Origin: Nibrella saemangeumensis
GTDB lineage: Bacteria > Bacteroidota > Bacteroidia > Cytophagales > Spirosomataceae
NCBI RefSeq assembly: GCF_039541915.1
Contig: NZ_BAABHD010000003.1
Location: 124,001 to 188,000 of the forward strand
Length of the DNA: 64,000 bases
Reading direction: 5' to 3'
The first letter of the stretch is position 1, and every line of letters begins with the position of its first letter. The notes under the pieces are model-generated. The model ran no database searches, had not been told where the DNA came from, and saw nothing but the letters and a program-made list of their open reading frames with translations. The translations under genes and the position numbers were made by a program. This document shows, piece by piece, positions 50,900-59,969 of the stretch.

Positions 50900-52036
50900 T
50901 CACGGATACTCCTCCCACCAGCGCGCCTGCGGCAGCGCCTGCCCCAGCACCACCATTTCACCGATCCGGGGAGTCGTGAGCGTCAGGCCGAGTTCCTGGC
51001 CTTTTTTGGTTACGCGCCGGATGGGGTCGCGCCAGGTATGCAGCGCCAGATTGAACTTGCCCCAATGAATGGGCATCATTACGGTAGCTTTTACATCCAC
51101 GGCGGCCTGGGCGGTTTCTTCCGGCATCATGTGAATATTGGCCCAGTCTTCGTTATAGGCTCCGCACTCCAGCAGGGCCAAGTCAAACGGACCGTATTTT
51201 TCGCCGATCTGCCCGAAGCCATGGTAGTAGCCGGAGTCAGCTCCGTAGTACACCCGCTTTTCCTTCCCTTTCAAAACCCACGAGGCCCAGAGCGTGGTGT
51301 TGCGGTTGGTGAGCGCCCGGCCCGAGAAGTGCCGGGCGGGGGTGCAGACTAAGGTGATGTTTTCATCGAAGGTCACCGAGTTCCACCAATCCAGCTCCGT
51401 AATAGCGCTGTGCGGAATACCCCACTTGATGAGGTGAGCGCCCACGCCCAGCGGCACATAAAACCGGTTGACTTTGTCTTTTAACTGGAGCATGGTCTGG
51501 TAATCGAGGTGGTCGTAGTGGTCGTGCGACAGAATTACGGCATCAATCGGCGGCAATTCGTCTACCTGGATGTTGTGGTCGTAGTTGAAGCGTTTGGGTC
51601 CTATAAACGAAACCAGTGATGCCCGCTCGCCCACCAATACCGGGTCGGTCAGAAAGGTTTTGCCGTGCATCCGGATCAGCAGCGACGAATGGCCAAACCA
51701 GCAGACCGCTACTTCATCCGGTCCCAGGGCCGCAAACCGCTTCGCATCAAACCGTACGGTTTTCAGGGTTTGGGCGGGTTCGGTATCCTCTCCTCCGCGC
51801 AGAAACCGCCACATCACGCTCAGCATCTTGCTACCGGGAATGTCCATGGTGGTCTCCACCAGATTCTGAAACTTACCGTCGCGGTAGTTGGGGGAGGCTT
51901 CAATACGCTTCAGCCGATCATCGGCGGGATTGCTGCCTACCTGAGGTGCCAGTTGGATGAAGGAATAGCCTACAAGAACCATAAGCAGAATAGCGGAAAT
52001 CAGAATGAGAAGGGTCATTTTTACGATGCGTTTCAC
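50900..52036 (-). CDS. MBL-fold metal-dependent hydrolase (NAPE-PLD/UlaG-like)
   Basis: A 378-residue protein with an N-terminal TM anchor (about 7-28). The metallo-beta-lactamase motif is SHDHYDHLD near residue 171; the other ligands lie in TPARHFSGRAL and MMPIHWGKFNL. The pattern is that of the NAPE-phospholipase D-like group (L-ascorbate-6-phosphate lactonase relatives). The natural substrate is unknown. The start is GTG at 52034-52036; an ATG six codons on (52018) would still keep the anchor. It is convergent with the EamA gene and divergent from the Crp-like gene. Confidence 0.85.
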   Translation of the reverse strand: MKRIVKMTLLILISAILLMVLVGYSFIQLAPQVGSNPADDRLKRIEASPNYRDGKFQNLVETTMDIPGSKMLSVMWRFLRGGEDTEPAQTLKTVRFDAKRFAALGPDEVAVCWFGHSSLLIRMHGKTFLTDPVLVGERASLVSFIGPKRFNYDHNIQVDELPPIDAVILSHDHYDHLDYQTMLQLKDKVNRFYVPLGVGAHLIKWGIPHSAITELDWWNSVTFDENITLVCTPARHFSGRALTNRNTTLWASWVLKGKEKRVYYGADSGYYHGFGQIGEKYGPFDLALLECGAYNEDWANIHMMPEETAQAAVDVKATVMMPIHWGKFNLALHTWRDPIRRVTKKGQELGLTLTTPRIGEMVVLGQALPQARWWEEYP

Positions 52037-52120
52037 AGTAGCAGGAGCAATAGTGGCAATTTACAGTGTTTCTCAGCCTCCTAAAGGTACAAGTTTACGC
52101 TGAATCATTAGTTTTAGCTA

Positions 52121-52720
52121 TTGATTTACACGAACGGCGGGGTGGAACAGGAAGCATTACAAAAACTGGTTTTTAAAACGTATCCGCTGCCGGACGACGA
52201 GTGGCAAGCCTTTGCTGCCTGCTGGCACCCGGTAAACTACAAGCGCAGGACGGTGATAACCGCAGCCGGCGAGGTTGAGCGGTACCTCTACTTTGTACTG
52301 GAGGGTGTGCAGCGGGCCTACTACCTGGGCGAAGGACACAAAGAGGTAACGTTAATCTTTTCGTATACCGGCTCCTTTTCCGGCATCGCCGATTCGTTTC
52401 AGCTCCAGCGTCCGTCGCGCTATTACCTCGAAACCCTCACCGCCAGCCGATTCCTCCGGATGACGTATTCGGATTTTGCCCAGCTGATTGACAAACACCC
52501 AGCGATCAGCCGATGGGCTCACCTGGCCACGGCCCAGGCTATGTCGGGTTTGATGGACCGGTATATTGAGATTGCCACCTATTCTGCCGAAGAGAAATTC
52601 CGGGTGTTGCTGACCCGCAGCCCGCATGTACTGCAATTGATTCCTCACAAATACCTGGCCTCCTACCTTGGGCTGGACCCCACAACATTCAGTAAACTAA
52701 TGGCGTCGGTAAAATTGTGA
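52121..52720 (+). CDS. Crp/Fnr-family transcriptional regulator
   Basis: A 199-residue regulator with an N-terminal cyclic-nucleotide-binding-like beta roll (about 30-125: GEVERYLYFVLEGVQRAYYLG and ETLTASRFLRM) and a C-terminal HTH (KYLASYLGLDPTTFSKLMA). Many such Bacteroidota proteins no longer bind cAMP. No ATG fits: the start is TTG at 52121 or GTG at 52142. It is divergent from the MBL gene, which it might control; this is inference. Confidence 0.82.
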   Translation: MIYTNGGVEQEALQKLVFKTYPLPDDEWQAFAACWHPVNYKRRTVITAAGEVERYLYFVLEGVQRAYYLGEGHKEVTLIFSYTGSFSGIADSFQLQRPSRYYLETLTASRFLRMTYSDFAQLIDKHPAISRWAHLATAQAMSGLMDRYIEIATYSAEEKFRVLLTRSPHVLQLIPHKYLASYLGLDPTTFSKLMASVKL

Positions 52721-52797
52721 GCGGGGGTAAAATCTTGGTCTGCACCAAGATTTTTTCGGATAGCCTTCGGTAGTTTTATGTTACAAAACACTCAGGT

Positions 52798-53397
52798 ATG
52801 ACAAACTTTAACAGCGGGAGTTTGCTTCGGCAACAGCAACAGGAGGTAGAACAGCTTATTCAAATTGTAGAGGAGCTTAGTGTATTACCAACTCACCAGT
52901 TGTTACAGGCTCCCGCAATCGGGCAGTGGAGCATCGCTCAGTGCCTGGAACACCTGAACAGCTACGGGCACTACTACCTGCCTTTAATGGAGCAGGCTAT
53001 CCGGCAGGGTGAAGCGCGTCAGTTGCCCCCAACCGATACCTTCCGCAGCAGCTGGCTGGGCGACTATTTCACCAATGCCATGCTTCCCAAAGCTGACGGC
53101 TCCATCGGCTACAAAGCCAAGGCATTCAAAAACCACCAGCCCAAACCCCAACTGGACGCCAAGGCAGTACTCACCAAGTTTCTTCGACAGCAGCATCAAT
53201 TGATCCACCTGTTGCAGCAGGCGCAGTCAGTTAATATAGGCCGGTTGAAGATACCCATCTCCATTGCCCGCTGGATCAGTCTGCCATTGGGTGATGCCTT
53301 CCGGTTTCTCATCGCCCATGAGGTCCGTCATGTGTTGCAGGCGCAAAAAGCCCGCAAGGCTATTCTGCCCAGCGGACCTTCTTTGGTAAGTCAGTAA
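52798..53397 (+). CDS. DinB-family (DinB_2) protein
   Basis: A 199-residue four-helix bundle protein. DinB_2 features include IAQCLEHLNSYGHYYLPLM near 43-61 and the late AHEVRHVLQAQKAR near 163-176, whose histidines may bind a metal with an earlier one. Such proteins act as putative thiol S-transferases or metal-dependent enzymes; the role is unknown here. It lies 77 bases after the Crp-like gene and may be co-regulated. Confidence 0.82.
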   Translation: MTNFNSGSLLRQQQQEVEQLIQIVEELSVLPTHQLLQAPAIGQWSIAQCLEHLNSYGHYYLPLMEQAIRQGEARQLPPTDTFRSSWLGDYFTNAMLPKADGSIGYKAKAFKNHQPKPQLDAKAVLTKFLRQQHQLIHLLQQAQSVNIGRLKIPISIARWISLPLGDAFRFLIAHEVRHVLQAQKARKAILPSGPSLVSQ

Positions 53398-53495
53398 AGT
53401 CACGTTTTAAAACCTCTAGGAGCTGATCTTGCTCAGTTTTGCTTGACTAGGTCGGCAGAGTCGGCGTTATTTGCCACAAACTTGACGACTACAAC

Positions 53496-53978
53496 ATGAC
53501 TATAGATACCGCCCCTGTTTTTAACTTTTTAGAGAGTCAGCCCGAAGCAATCGAGTGGAACCAACTCCTGAGCAAAATCCTGACCGCCTTCGACTGCACT
53601 ACGGGTACCATACATACGCTCGACCCCGACACCAATCTGCTGCACCTGAAAGCCCAGCAGGGTATCCCTGAGTTTCTGCTGCCCAAAATGACGGTTATAC
53701 CCGTCGGCAAAGGCATGGCGGGGGTAGCCGCCGAACGCCGGCAGCCAGTGCAGATATGCAACCTGCAAACGGATGAATCGGGCGTAGCCCGTCCCTCAGC
53801 CCGGGATACGAAGGTAGAGGGTTCCATGACGGCCCCGCTGATGCTGGACGGAGAGTTATACGGTACCCTGGGAATCGCTAAACCGGTACCCTACGATTTT
53901 ACCGAGGAAGAAACGAACACGCTGATGCAAATTGGGGAAGCAATCAGCCGGAAACTGGCGGTTCAACCAAGTGCCTGA
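53496..53978 (+). CDS. GAF-domain protein
   Basis: A 160-residue protein that is nearly one whole GAF domain (about 15-155): FDCTTGTIHTLDPDTNLLHLKAQQG, PVGKGMAGVAAERRQPVQICNLQ and GSMTAPLMLDGELYGTLGIAKP. GAF domains bind small ligands or act as redox/NO sensors. There is no output domain, so it must work in trans, or act like free methionine sulfoxide reductase (fRMsr); the Cys pair of that enzyme is not evident (single C near 30). Ungrouped gene. Confidence 0.82.
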   Translation: MTIDTAPVFNFLESQPEAIEWNQLLSKILTAFDCTTGTIHTLDPDTNLLHLKAQQGIPEFLLPKMTVIPVGKGMAGVAAERRQPVQICNLQTDESGVARPSARDTKVEGSMTAPLMLDGELYGTLGIAKPVPYDFTEEETNTLMQIGEAISRKLAVQPSA

Positions 53979-54117
53979 GCGGGCACAGTTTTTCTTTACA
54001 ACCTGATTGTCAGCAGAAAACCTTCAGATAAGACAATTAAACATTTATCGCCTAAATCTATTCTTTTGTTAGTGTGGAGATTCCACGGAATAACAACAGA
54101 CATTAATGATTTAGACG

Positions 54118-54957
54118 ATGGATTTTTCAGCTATTTCTTCCAATATAACATCTCCGCGACCCGAGTGGGTACAGCGCTTCGCCCGATTTGGCCTGACGGC
54201 CAAAGGTATTGTATACTGTCTGGTAGGTATTCTGGCCTTCATGGCCGCCTTTGAACTTGGCGGAAACTCAGAGCAAAATCTAAATAAACAGGGTATATTC
54301 CAGTTTATTCTGGAGCAACCATTCGGTCAGGTGCTGCTGGCCCTGGTGGCTGTTGGGCTGATTTGTTACGCCCTTTGGCGGCTGACGCAGGCCTTTATGG
54401 ATACTGAACGAAAAGGAACCGACGCGAAAGGCATTGCCCGGCGGATCGGATACGCCTTCAGCGGCTTAGTTTATGGGACACTGGCTTTTTACGCTGTTAA
54501 GATGGTTCTGGGAAGTTCTTCCGGTTCGGGAGGTGGTAACTCCCGCCAGACACTGGCTCGTAAACTCCTTGAGCAGCCGTTTGGTCAGTGGCTGGCGGGG
54601 GCCGTCGCGCTGGGTATCATCGGCATTGGGATTTACCAGATTTACCGGGCTTATTCGGGCAAATACCTGAAAAAAATTCAGTCGTCCCGATTACCGACGG
54701 ATAAGCAACATCTGCTCATTCAGACGGGTAAAGTGGGGTATACTGCCCGCGGAATTGTGTGGGGTATCATTGGCTTCCTGTTCATGAAGGCGGCCATCAA
54801 CGCCAATGCACAGGAAGCGGGTGGCAGCAGCAGCGCCTTTGCGTTTCTGGAGAACTCCAGCTATGGCTCGTTTCTGCTGGGAGCCGTAGCCATCGGGTTG
54901 CTTTGCTACGGCATCTTTATGTTTGTCCGCGCCAAGGCGGAAGTTATTAATACGTAG
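54118..54957 (+). CDS. DUF1206 membrane protein
   Basis: A 279-residue membrane protein with six TM helices in three DUF1206 repeats, each starting with a GxxAKGIVY/GYTARGIVW-like motif (RFGLTAKGIVYCLVGILAF near 22-40; RIGYAFSGLVYGTLAFYAV near 107-125; KVGYTARGIVWGIIGFLF near 206-223). The family is common in Bacteroidota and its function is unknown. A promoter is expected in the 139-base gap upstream but I see no clean -7 box. Confidence 0.85.
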   Translation: MDFSAISSNITSPRPEWVQRFARFGLTAKGIVYCLVGILAFMAAFELGGNSEQNLNKQGIFQFILEQPFGQVLLALVAVGLICYALWRLTQAFMDTERKGTDAKGIARRIGYAFSGLVYGTLAFYAVKMVLGSSSGSGGGNSRQTLARKLLEQPFGQWLAGAVALGIIGIGIYQIYRAYSGKYLKKIQSSRLPTDKQHLLIQTGKVGYTARGIVWGIIGFLFMKAAINANAQEAGGSSSAFAFLENSSYGSFLLGAVAIGLLCYGIFMFVRAKAEVINT

Positions 54958-55121
54958 TTTTAATCCAGATAATGTGCCAGCCAAGGAATATTGAAGTGTA
55001 TTCGCAACCAGGTTAGCCTGTAGAGGTTCCCAAACACGCCTATTTGCTAATCCGTGGTGCGCATGAATTGCAAATCCGTGGTAGGTTTTGTACCTTTTCC
55101 CTCCTAACCAAAACCCTTACC

Positions 55122-56159
55122 ATGAAAGCTTTAGTAACCCTGATGGCCCTGGGGCTGCTGGCGTTTACGCCCCCCAAAAAAGAGCCGGTCAGCAAAGCCA
55201 TGGCCTCGGCTGTGCGAACCTTCCTCAATGCGCTGGATGCCGAACAACGGAAACAGGCTATCTTCCCCTTCGATAGCGACGAGCGATTTAACTGGCATTT
55301 TGTGCCCCGCGAGCGCAAAGGCCTGCCGCTGAAGCAGATGAACGACAAGCAGCGGCAGGCAGCTATGGCCCTGCTGAAAACCGCGCTGAGTGAGCAGGGT
55401 TACACCAAGGCTACGGCCATTATTGATCTGGAAAATGTCTTGCGCATTGTCGAGAAACGGCCGGCCAACGATACCTACCGCGATCCCGAAAACTTTTCGT
55501 TTACCGTTTTTGGCGAGCCCTCGGAGAAGGAGCCCTGGGGCTGGCGGATCGAAGGGCACCACCTGTCGCTGCACTTTTCGTCGCTGACCAACAAGATCAT
55601 CGATATGACGCCGGCCTTCATGGGCAGCAATCCCGGTGAGGTGCGCATTGAGGGACCGCAAAAAGGCAAGCAGATTCTGAAGCAGGAAACGGCGCTGGGC
55701 TATGCCCTGCTGAACTCCCTTACGGAAGACCAGCTGAAGAAAGCCGTTATCTCGGAAACCTGCCCCAACGACATCGTCACGAGTAACAAGCGAAAAGCCT
55801 CACTCGACAAACAGGAGGGACTGGCGTATGCCGACATGACCAGCCCTCAGCAGAAGCTGTTTCTGGACCTGCTGAACACCTATCTCGGCAATTTCCATGT
55901 CACGCTGGCCGATCAGCAGCTGGACCGGCTAAAACAGGCCGGGCTTGATAAACTGATGTTTGCCTGGATGGGTGACCGGCAGCCCGGCTTTGGCCCCGGC
56001 AAGGGCCAGTATTACCGCATTCACGGTCCTACCCTGCTGATCGAATACGACAACAGCCAGAACCAGGCCAACCACATCCACTCCGTGGTGCGCGACCTGA
56101 CCAAAGACTTCGGCGATGACCTGCTGACGGAGCATTATAAAAGCCAACATGGGAAGTAG
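55122..56159 (+). CDS. DUF3500 secreted protein
   Basis: From ATG 55122 the protein has 345 residues with a signal peptide (LVTLMALGLLAFTPP). It is a DUF3500 protein: RFNWHFVPRERKGLPLKQM near 61-79, GWRIEGHHLSLHFS near 141-154 and the late WMGDRQPGFGPGKGQYYRIHGPTLLIEYDN are typical. Function is unknown, though the family occurs near cytochrome c and hydrolase genes in some species. An in-frame start 26 codons upstream (55044) is less likely. A strong terminator follows. Confidence 0.87.
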   Translation: MKALVTLMALGLLAFTPPKKEPVSKAMASAVRTFLNALDAEQRKQAIFPFDSDERFNWHFVPRERKGLPLKQMNDKQRQAAMALLKTALSEQGYTKATAIIDLENVLRIVEKRPANDTYRDPENFSFTVFGEPSEKEPWGWRIEGHHLSLHFSSLTNKIIDMTPAFMGSNPGEVRIEGPQKGKQILKQETALGYALLNSLTEDQLKKAVISETCPNDIVTSNKRKASLDKQEGLAYADMTSPQQKLFLDLLNTYLGNFHVTLADQQLDRLKQAGLDKLMFAWMGDRQPGFGPGKGQYYRIHGPTLLIEYDNSQNQANHIHSVVRDLTKDFGDDLLTEHYKSQHGK

Positions 56160-56194
56160 TATTGGTTCAATGGTTAATTGGTTTACTGGGTATG

Positions 56195-56228
56195 AAACGG
56201 CTCTCCGTACAAATGGAGAGCCGTTTTT
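56195..56228 (+). terminator. Intrinsic terminator after the DUF3500 gene
   Basis: AAACGGCTCTCC (56195-56206) pairs with GGAGAGCCGTTT (56215-56226) around eight bases and is followed by TT, so termination is probable. Confidence 0.85.
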
Positions 56229-56340
56229 ATGACCTCAATCAGCTTTATATGTAAACTTTATCATAGCCTTAAGAGGTTTTTAGCGTCGTATCTTCGCGCA
56301 GCAATAAACAAGACGTTAACTCCGCTAACTATTCACCATC

Positions 56341-57990
56341 GTGTCCACTTCGTTTGCACACCCTTACACGTTCGACCCCAAATACACCCGAAGCGTCGCC
56401 TATTTCTCAATGGAATACGCCATTCACCAGCCGCTCAAGATCTACGCCGGTGGGCTTGGCTACCTCGCCGGTTCGCACATGCGCAGTGCCGCCCAACTGC
56501 TGCAAAACCTGGTGGGTGTAGGTATTCTCTGGAAATACGGCTATTATGATCAGGTGCGGCAGCCCGACCAGCGAATGGGCGTATCGTTTGTCGAAAAGGT
56601 GCATGGGTTTCTGGAGTCTACCAATATAAAATTTAAGATACGGGTTAATCACTCGACCGTTACCGTCACAGCATACTACCTGCCTCCGCATCATTTTGGC
56701 ACCGTACCCATGTTTCTGCTGAGTACCGACCTGCCCGAAAACGATTACCTGGCGCAGACCATTACCCATAAACTATATGACCCAAACCCGGAAACCCGCA
56801 TCGCCCAGAGTATTCTGCTCGGTATCGGGGGGGTGAGGTTACTGGATGAATTGGGGATGATACCGGATATCTACCACCTCAACGAATCCCATGCGCTGCC
56901 ACTGGTGTTTGCCCTGTACGAGAAATGGCAGGACTGGCAGAAAGTGCAGGAACACCTGGTGTTTACCAACCACACGCCCGAAGCCGGCGGCAATCAGAAA
57001 ACCGATATGCGGTTTCTGGAGCGACTGAGCTTTTTTGGCCAGGTACCTACAGACGAAGTAAGACGGTACTTTCAGCCCGAAGGAGACATACTCGATCATA
57101 CCCTGGCAGCTCTGCAACTGGCCAAAGTCTCTAATGGTGTGTCCAGAATGCATACCCGGACGCTCCGGCAGATGTACAGCAACCGGCCGCAGCTTGAGCC
57201 GATTGTCAGCATCACCAACGCCCAGAATGAACACTATTGGGCGGATGCGCGCTTATACGAACACCTCCGCAACCAGGATGACGAAGCAATCACCCACCGG
57301 AAAAAACACCTGAAACACCCGCTGCTGGAGGAGATAGCCGACCAAACCGGTAAGCTATACAAACCAGAGGTGCTGACCATCGTCTGGGCTCGCCGGTTTG
57401 CCGGATACAAACGTGCCGACTTACTGTTACACGACCTCGAACGCTTTCACCGTTTGATCGCCAACTCCGCCTTTCCGGTTCAGTTTATCTGGGCGGGCAA
57501 ACCCTACCCGGCCGACTACCAGGGCATCGGTATTTTCGACCGGATTGTCGATCTCAGCAAGCACTACCCCAACTGCGCCATTCTGACCGGCTATGAACTG
57601 CGTCTTTCGAAGATCCTGAAACAGGGAGCCGATGTCTGGCTGAATACCCCCCGCGTCACCCGCGAAGCCTCCGGCACCAGCGGAATGACGGCCGCCATGA
57701 ACGGAGCCATCAATGTCTCGACCCTCGACGGCTGGATTCCTGAATTTATCCGGGACAAGGTCAACGGGTTTGTCATTCCGCCGGTCGATAGCCAGTTGTC
57801 AACCTTTGAACAGGATCAGGCCGATGCCGGTCAGTTGTATGATTTGCTGGAGCAGGTGGTTATCCCGATGTATTACCAGCAGCCGGCACAGTGGCTTTCG
57901 GTCATGAAGAATAGCCTGGATGATGTTGTGCCTTACTTCGACTCCGACCGAATGGCGGCCGAGTATTACGACCGGCTGTATAACGGATAA
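56341..57990 (+). CDS. Alpha-glucan phosphorylase-like GT35 protein, PLP lysine absent
   Basis: A 549-residue protein with the fold and motifs of short bacterial alpha-glucan phosphorylases: VAYFSMEYAIHQPLKIYAGGLGYLAG (19-44), DIYHLNESHALPLVF, VFTNHTPEAGG (207-217), WARRFAGYKRADLLL and TREASGTSGMTAAMNGAINVSTLDGW (440-465). In active enzymes GTSGM is followed by the lysine that holds PLP; here it is T450 (ACG, 57688-57690). It may be inactive as a phosphorylase or act as another glucosyltransferase. GTG at 56341 is the start. A group of universal stress genes follows. Confidence 0.82.
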   Translation: MSTSFAHPYTFDPKYTRSVAYFSMEYAIHQPLKIYAGGLGYLAGSHMRSAAQLLQNLVGVGILWKYGYYDQVRQPDQRMGVSFVEKVHGFLESTNIKFKIRVNHSTVTVTAYYLPPHHFGTVPMFLLSTDLPENDYLAQTITHKLYDPNPETRIAQSILLGIGGVRLLDELGMIPDIYHLNESHALPLVFALYEKWQDWQKVQEHLVFTNHTPEAGGNQKTDMRFLERLSFFGQVPTDEVRRYFQPEGDILDHTLAALQLAKVSNGVSRMHTRTLRQMYSNRPQLEPIVSITNAQNEHYWADARLYEHLRNQDDEAITHRKKHLKHPLLEEIADQTGKLYKPEVLTIVWARRFAGYKRADLLLHDLERFHRLIANSAFPVQFIWAGKPYPADYQGIGIFDRIVDLSKHYPNCAILTGYELRLSKILKQGADVWLNTPRVTREASGTSGMTAAMNGAINVSTLDGWIPEFIRDKVNGFVIPPVDSQLSTFEQDQADAGQLYDLLEQVVIPMYYQQPAQWLSVMKNSLDDVVPYFDSDRMAAEYYDRLYNG

Positions 57991-58104
57991 ACACCTCAGG
58001 CTGGGGTTGGAGCCGGACGGCTACTGCCCGGACAAGGCCATAAAACAAAAATTAAATGTTCTACTATTAAACAAAAACACATACTGGCGGTCTAATACCT
58101 AGCC

Positions 58105-58968
58105 ATGAAAAAGATACTATTATTAACCGACTTCAGCAAAGCCTCTAAAAAGGCCATTCTCTTCGCTCAGACTTTGTTTAGCGATGCGGCCTCGGAGTTT
58201 CATCTGCTGCACTCTTATACTGTCGATACCAGCGGGTCTTTTGGTGATACAACGTTTCATCAGGAAGCGGAAAAGCAGGTTCGGCAACAGTTGAACAGCT
58301 TGCTGAGTGAAATAACCACCCAGCCAGTGCCAGATCACCACAGGTATCTGACCCGGACCTATCCCAACACAACCGTCGACGCGGTTGAGTGGATACTGTC
58401 GAAGGAACACTTCGACTACGTAGTGTTAGGAGCCACCGGCAGAGGAAACAATGAGTATTTCGGTAGTGTGGCTACCAGCATCATACGCACCGTTAAAACC
58501 AGTGTATTGGTCGTGCCGGAAACGGTACCCAGCCGGCCTGTTCAGCGGGTGGTTCTGGCAACGGATTATCATTCGGTCAACCACCTGCGCTCCTTACGGC
58601 CGTTGAAGGAACTACTCACCATGAAAGGTGCCAATCTGACGTTCCTGACTATTAACGGACCGGAGCACGACAACTCGTCTGTTTCAGAAAAGAGCCAGCA
58701 GTTTGCCGCCTATTTTGATACGATCAACACGGACGCATTTTCTATCCGCAACAATGAAGTGGAAAGAGGCATCGACGAGTATCTGGCTACGCACCCGGTT
58801 GATCTGCTGGTTACGGTACCGCACCACCGCAGTTTGCTCGACCTTGTAACCGGCCGCAGTATTACGCGGAAGCTGGCTTACAAACCCCGTGTTCCCCTGC
58901 TAACGGTATATGATCCCGAAGATCTGCCTATTGAAATAGACGAAAAGGATGTTTATAAGGCAGGCTGA
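58105..58968 (+). CDS. Tandem-domain universal stress protein (UspA family), copy 1
   Basis: A 287-residue protein of two Usp domains. The first (1-140) has the ATP-binding pattern VVLGATGRGNNEYFGSVATSII near 107-128; the second (about 150-287) is more divergent but ends with LVTVPHHRSLLDLVTGRSITRKL. Usp proteins help survive starvation and stress. It is about two-thirds identical to copy 3 at 59970, so the two arose by duplication. The gap to the phosphorylase-like gene is 114 bases, so they may be co-transcribed. Confidence 0.88.
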   Translation: MKKILLLTDFSKASKKAILFAQTLFSDAASEFHLLHSYTVDTSGSFGDTTFHQEAEKQVRQQLNSLLSEITTQPVPDHHRYLTRTYPNTTVDAVEWILSKEHFDYVVLGATGRGNNEYFGSVATSIIRTVKTSVLVVPETVPSRPVQRVVLATDYHSVNHLRSLRPLKELLTMKGANLTFLTINGPEHDNSSVSEKSQQFAAYFDTINTDAFSIRNNEVERGIDEYLATHPVDLLVTVPHHRSLLDLVTGRSITRKLAYKPRVPLLTVYDPEDLPIEIDEKDVYKAG

Positions 58969-59029
58969 AGACTGAGCGCAAACAGTTTCCGGCCTGATGC
59001 CGGTCATGGGCCGCTGGCTACGGGCTTTC

Positions 59030-59037
59030 TACCTTTG
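59030..59037 (+). promoter_or_regulatory. -7 element before the second universal stress gene
   Basis: TACCTTTG matches TAnnTTTG exactly, 23 bases before the ATG of the gene at 59061. It gives that gene its own promoter. No -33 TTG is clear. Confidence 0.55.
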
Positions 59038-59060
59038 TATCAATCCCTTAAGATACAGGT

Positions 59061-59879
59061 ATGAAAACCATCGTATTAGCGACCGACTTTTCAGAGAACT
59101 CCCGTTACGCCAGCGACTTTGCCCTCCGGATTGCCGGACGTAGCGACACCCGGCTTGTGCTTCTGCATGTATATCGTTCATGGGCTGGGCATACCTATAC
59201 CACAGACAGTCTGATCTCTATCCCTGAATACGAGAAAGCCCAGGCCGAACGGAAGCTATCCGACCTGATGAGTCAGTTGCAGGACGAGGCTAAAGGCAGT
59301 GTCGACATTTCCATTCTAGCTCAGGAGGGCCTGACCAAAGATGTTATCAACGAGGTAGTAGCCGAACAGCAAGCCGACCTGCTCATCATGGGCACGGCCG
59401 GCAGCCATTCTGAGGGAGTGCGCTACTTTGGCAGTCTGGCCACAGACATGATTCCGGACATCCAGGCACCCATGTTGCTGATACCACCTAAAGCCGCGTT
59501 TAACAGTTTCGAAAATATTGTTATCGCCGTTGATCTGACGCATTCAATTGATGCCGTAGCCCTCGACAATGCCGTTCGGTTTGCCAATCTGTTCGGGGCC
59601 TGTCTGAATGTTGTCTGCGTCACCGAAGAACCCGGCCAGCCAAACATCCAGCGGTCAGCCGAACGCATCCGCGACATGCTGAAACACCAGCCGCATACCT
59701 TCAGCATTCTTCCGGGTACAGACCTTCCGCTTACGTTAATGAACTTTGCGGCCGAGAATCGCGCCGATCTGATCATGATGCTGCCTAAGCAGCACAGCTG
59801 GTGGCACCGGCTCATTACCGAAGGTAATACCCAGCAGGTAGCCCGGCAGTCGGATATACCCGTGCTCGCGGTGGTATAA
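59061..59879 (+). CDS. Tandem-domain universal stress protein, copy 2
   Basis: A 272-residue protein of two Usp domains, start MKTIVLATDFSENSRYASDFALRIA-like. The first domain has LIMGTAGSHSEGVRYFGSLATDMI near 109-132, an ATP-binding pattern; the second starts near 150 with IVIAVDLTHSIDAVALDNAV and ends with RADLIMMLPKQHSWWHRL. It belongs to a different Usp subgroup than its neighbours at 58105 and 59970. Own promoter at 59030-59037. Confidence 0.88.
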   Translation: MKTIVLATDFSENSRYASDFALRIAGRSDTRLVLLHVYRSWAGHTYTTDSLISIPEYEKAQAERKLSDLMSQLQDEAKGSVDISILAQEGLTKDVINEVVAEQQADLLIMGTAGSHSEGVRYFGSLATDMIPDIQAPMLLIPPKAAFNSFENIVIAVDLTHSIDAVALDNAVRFANLFGACLNVVCVTEEPGQPNIQRSAERIRDMLKHQPHTFSILPGTDLPLTLMNFAAENRADLIMMLPKQHSWWHRLITEGNTQQVARQSDIPVLAVV

Positions 59880-59969
59880 ATGTCCCAGCCAGCAGGAATG
59901 CTGGCTTTCTCCCTGACATTCTCTCAAAAACCCTAAACGCAGACGGCCGGAAGCAGTCTGGTACAGACC

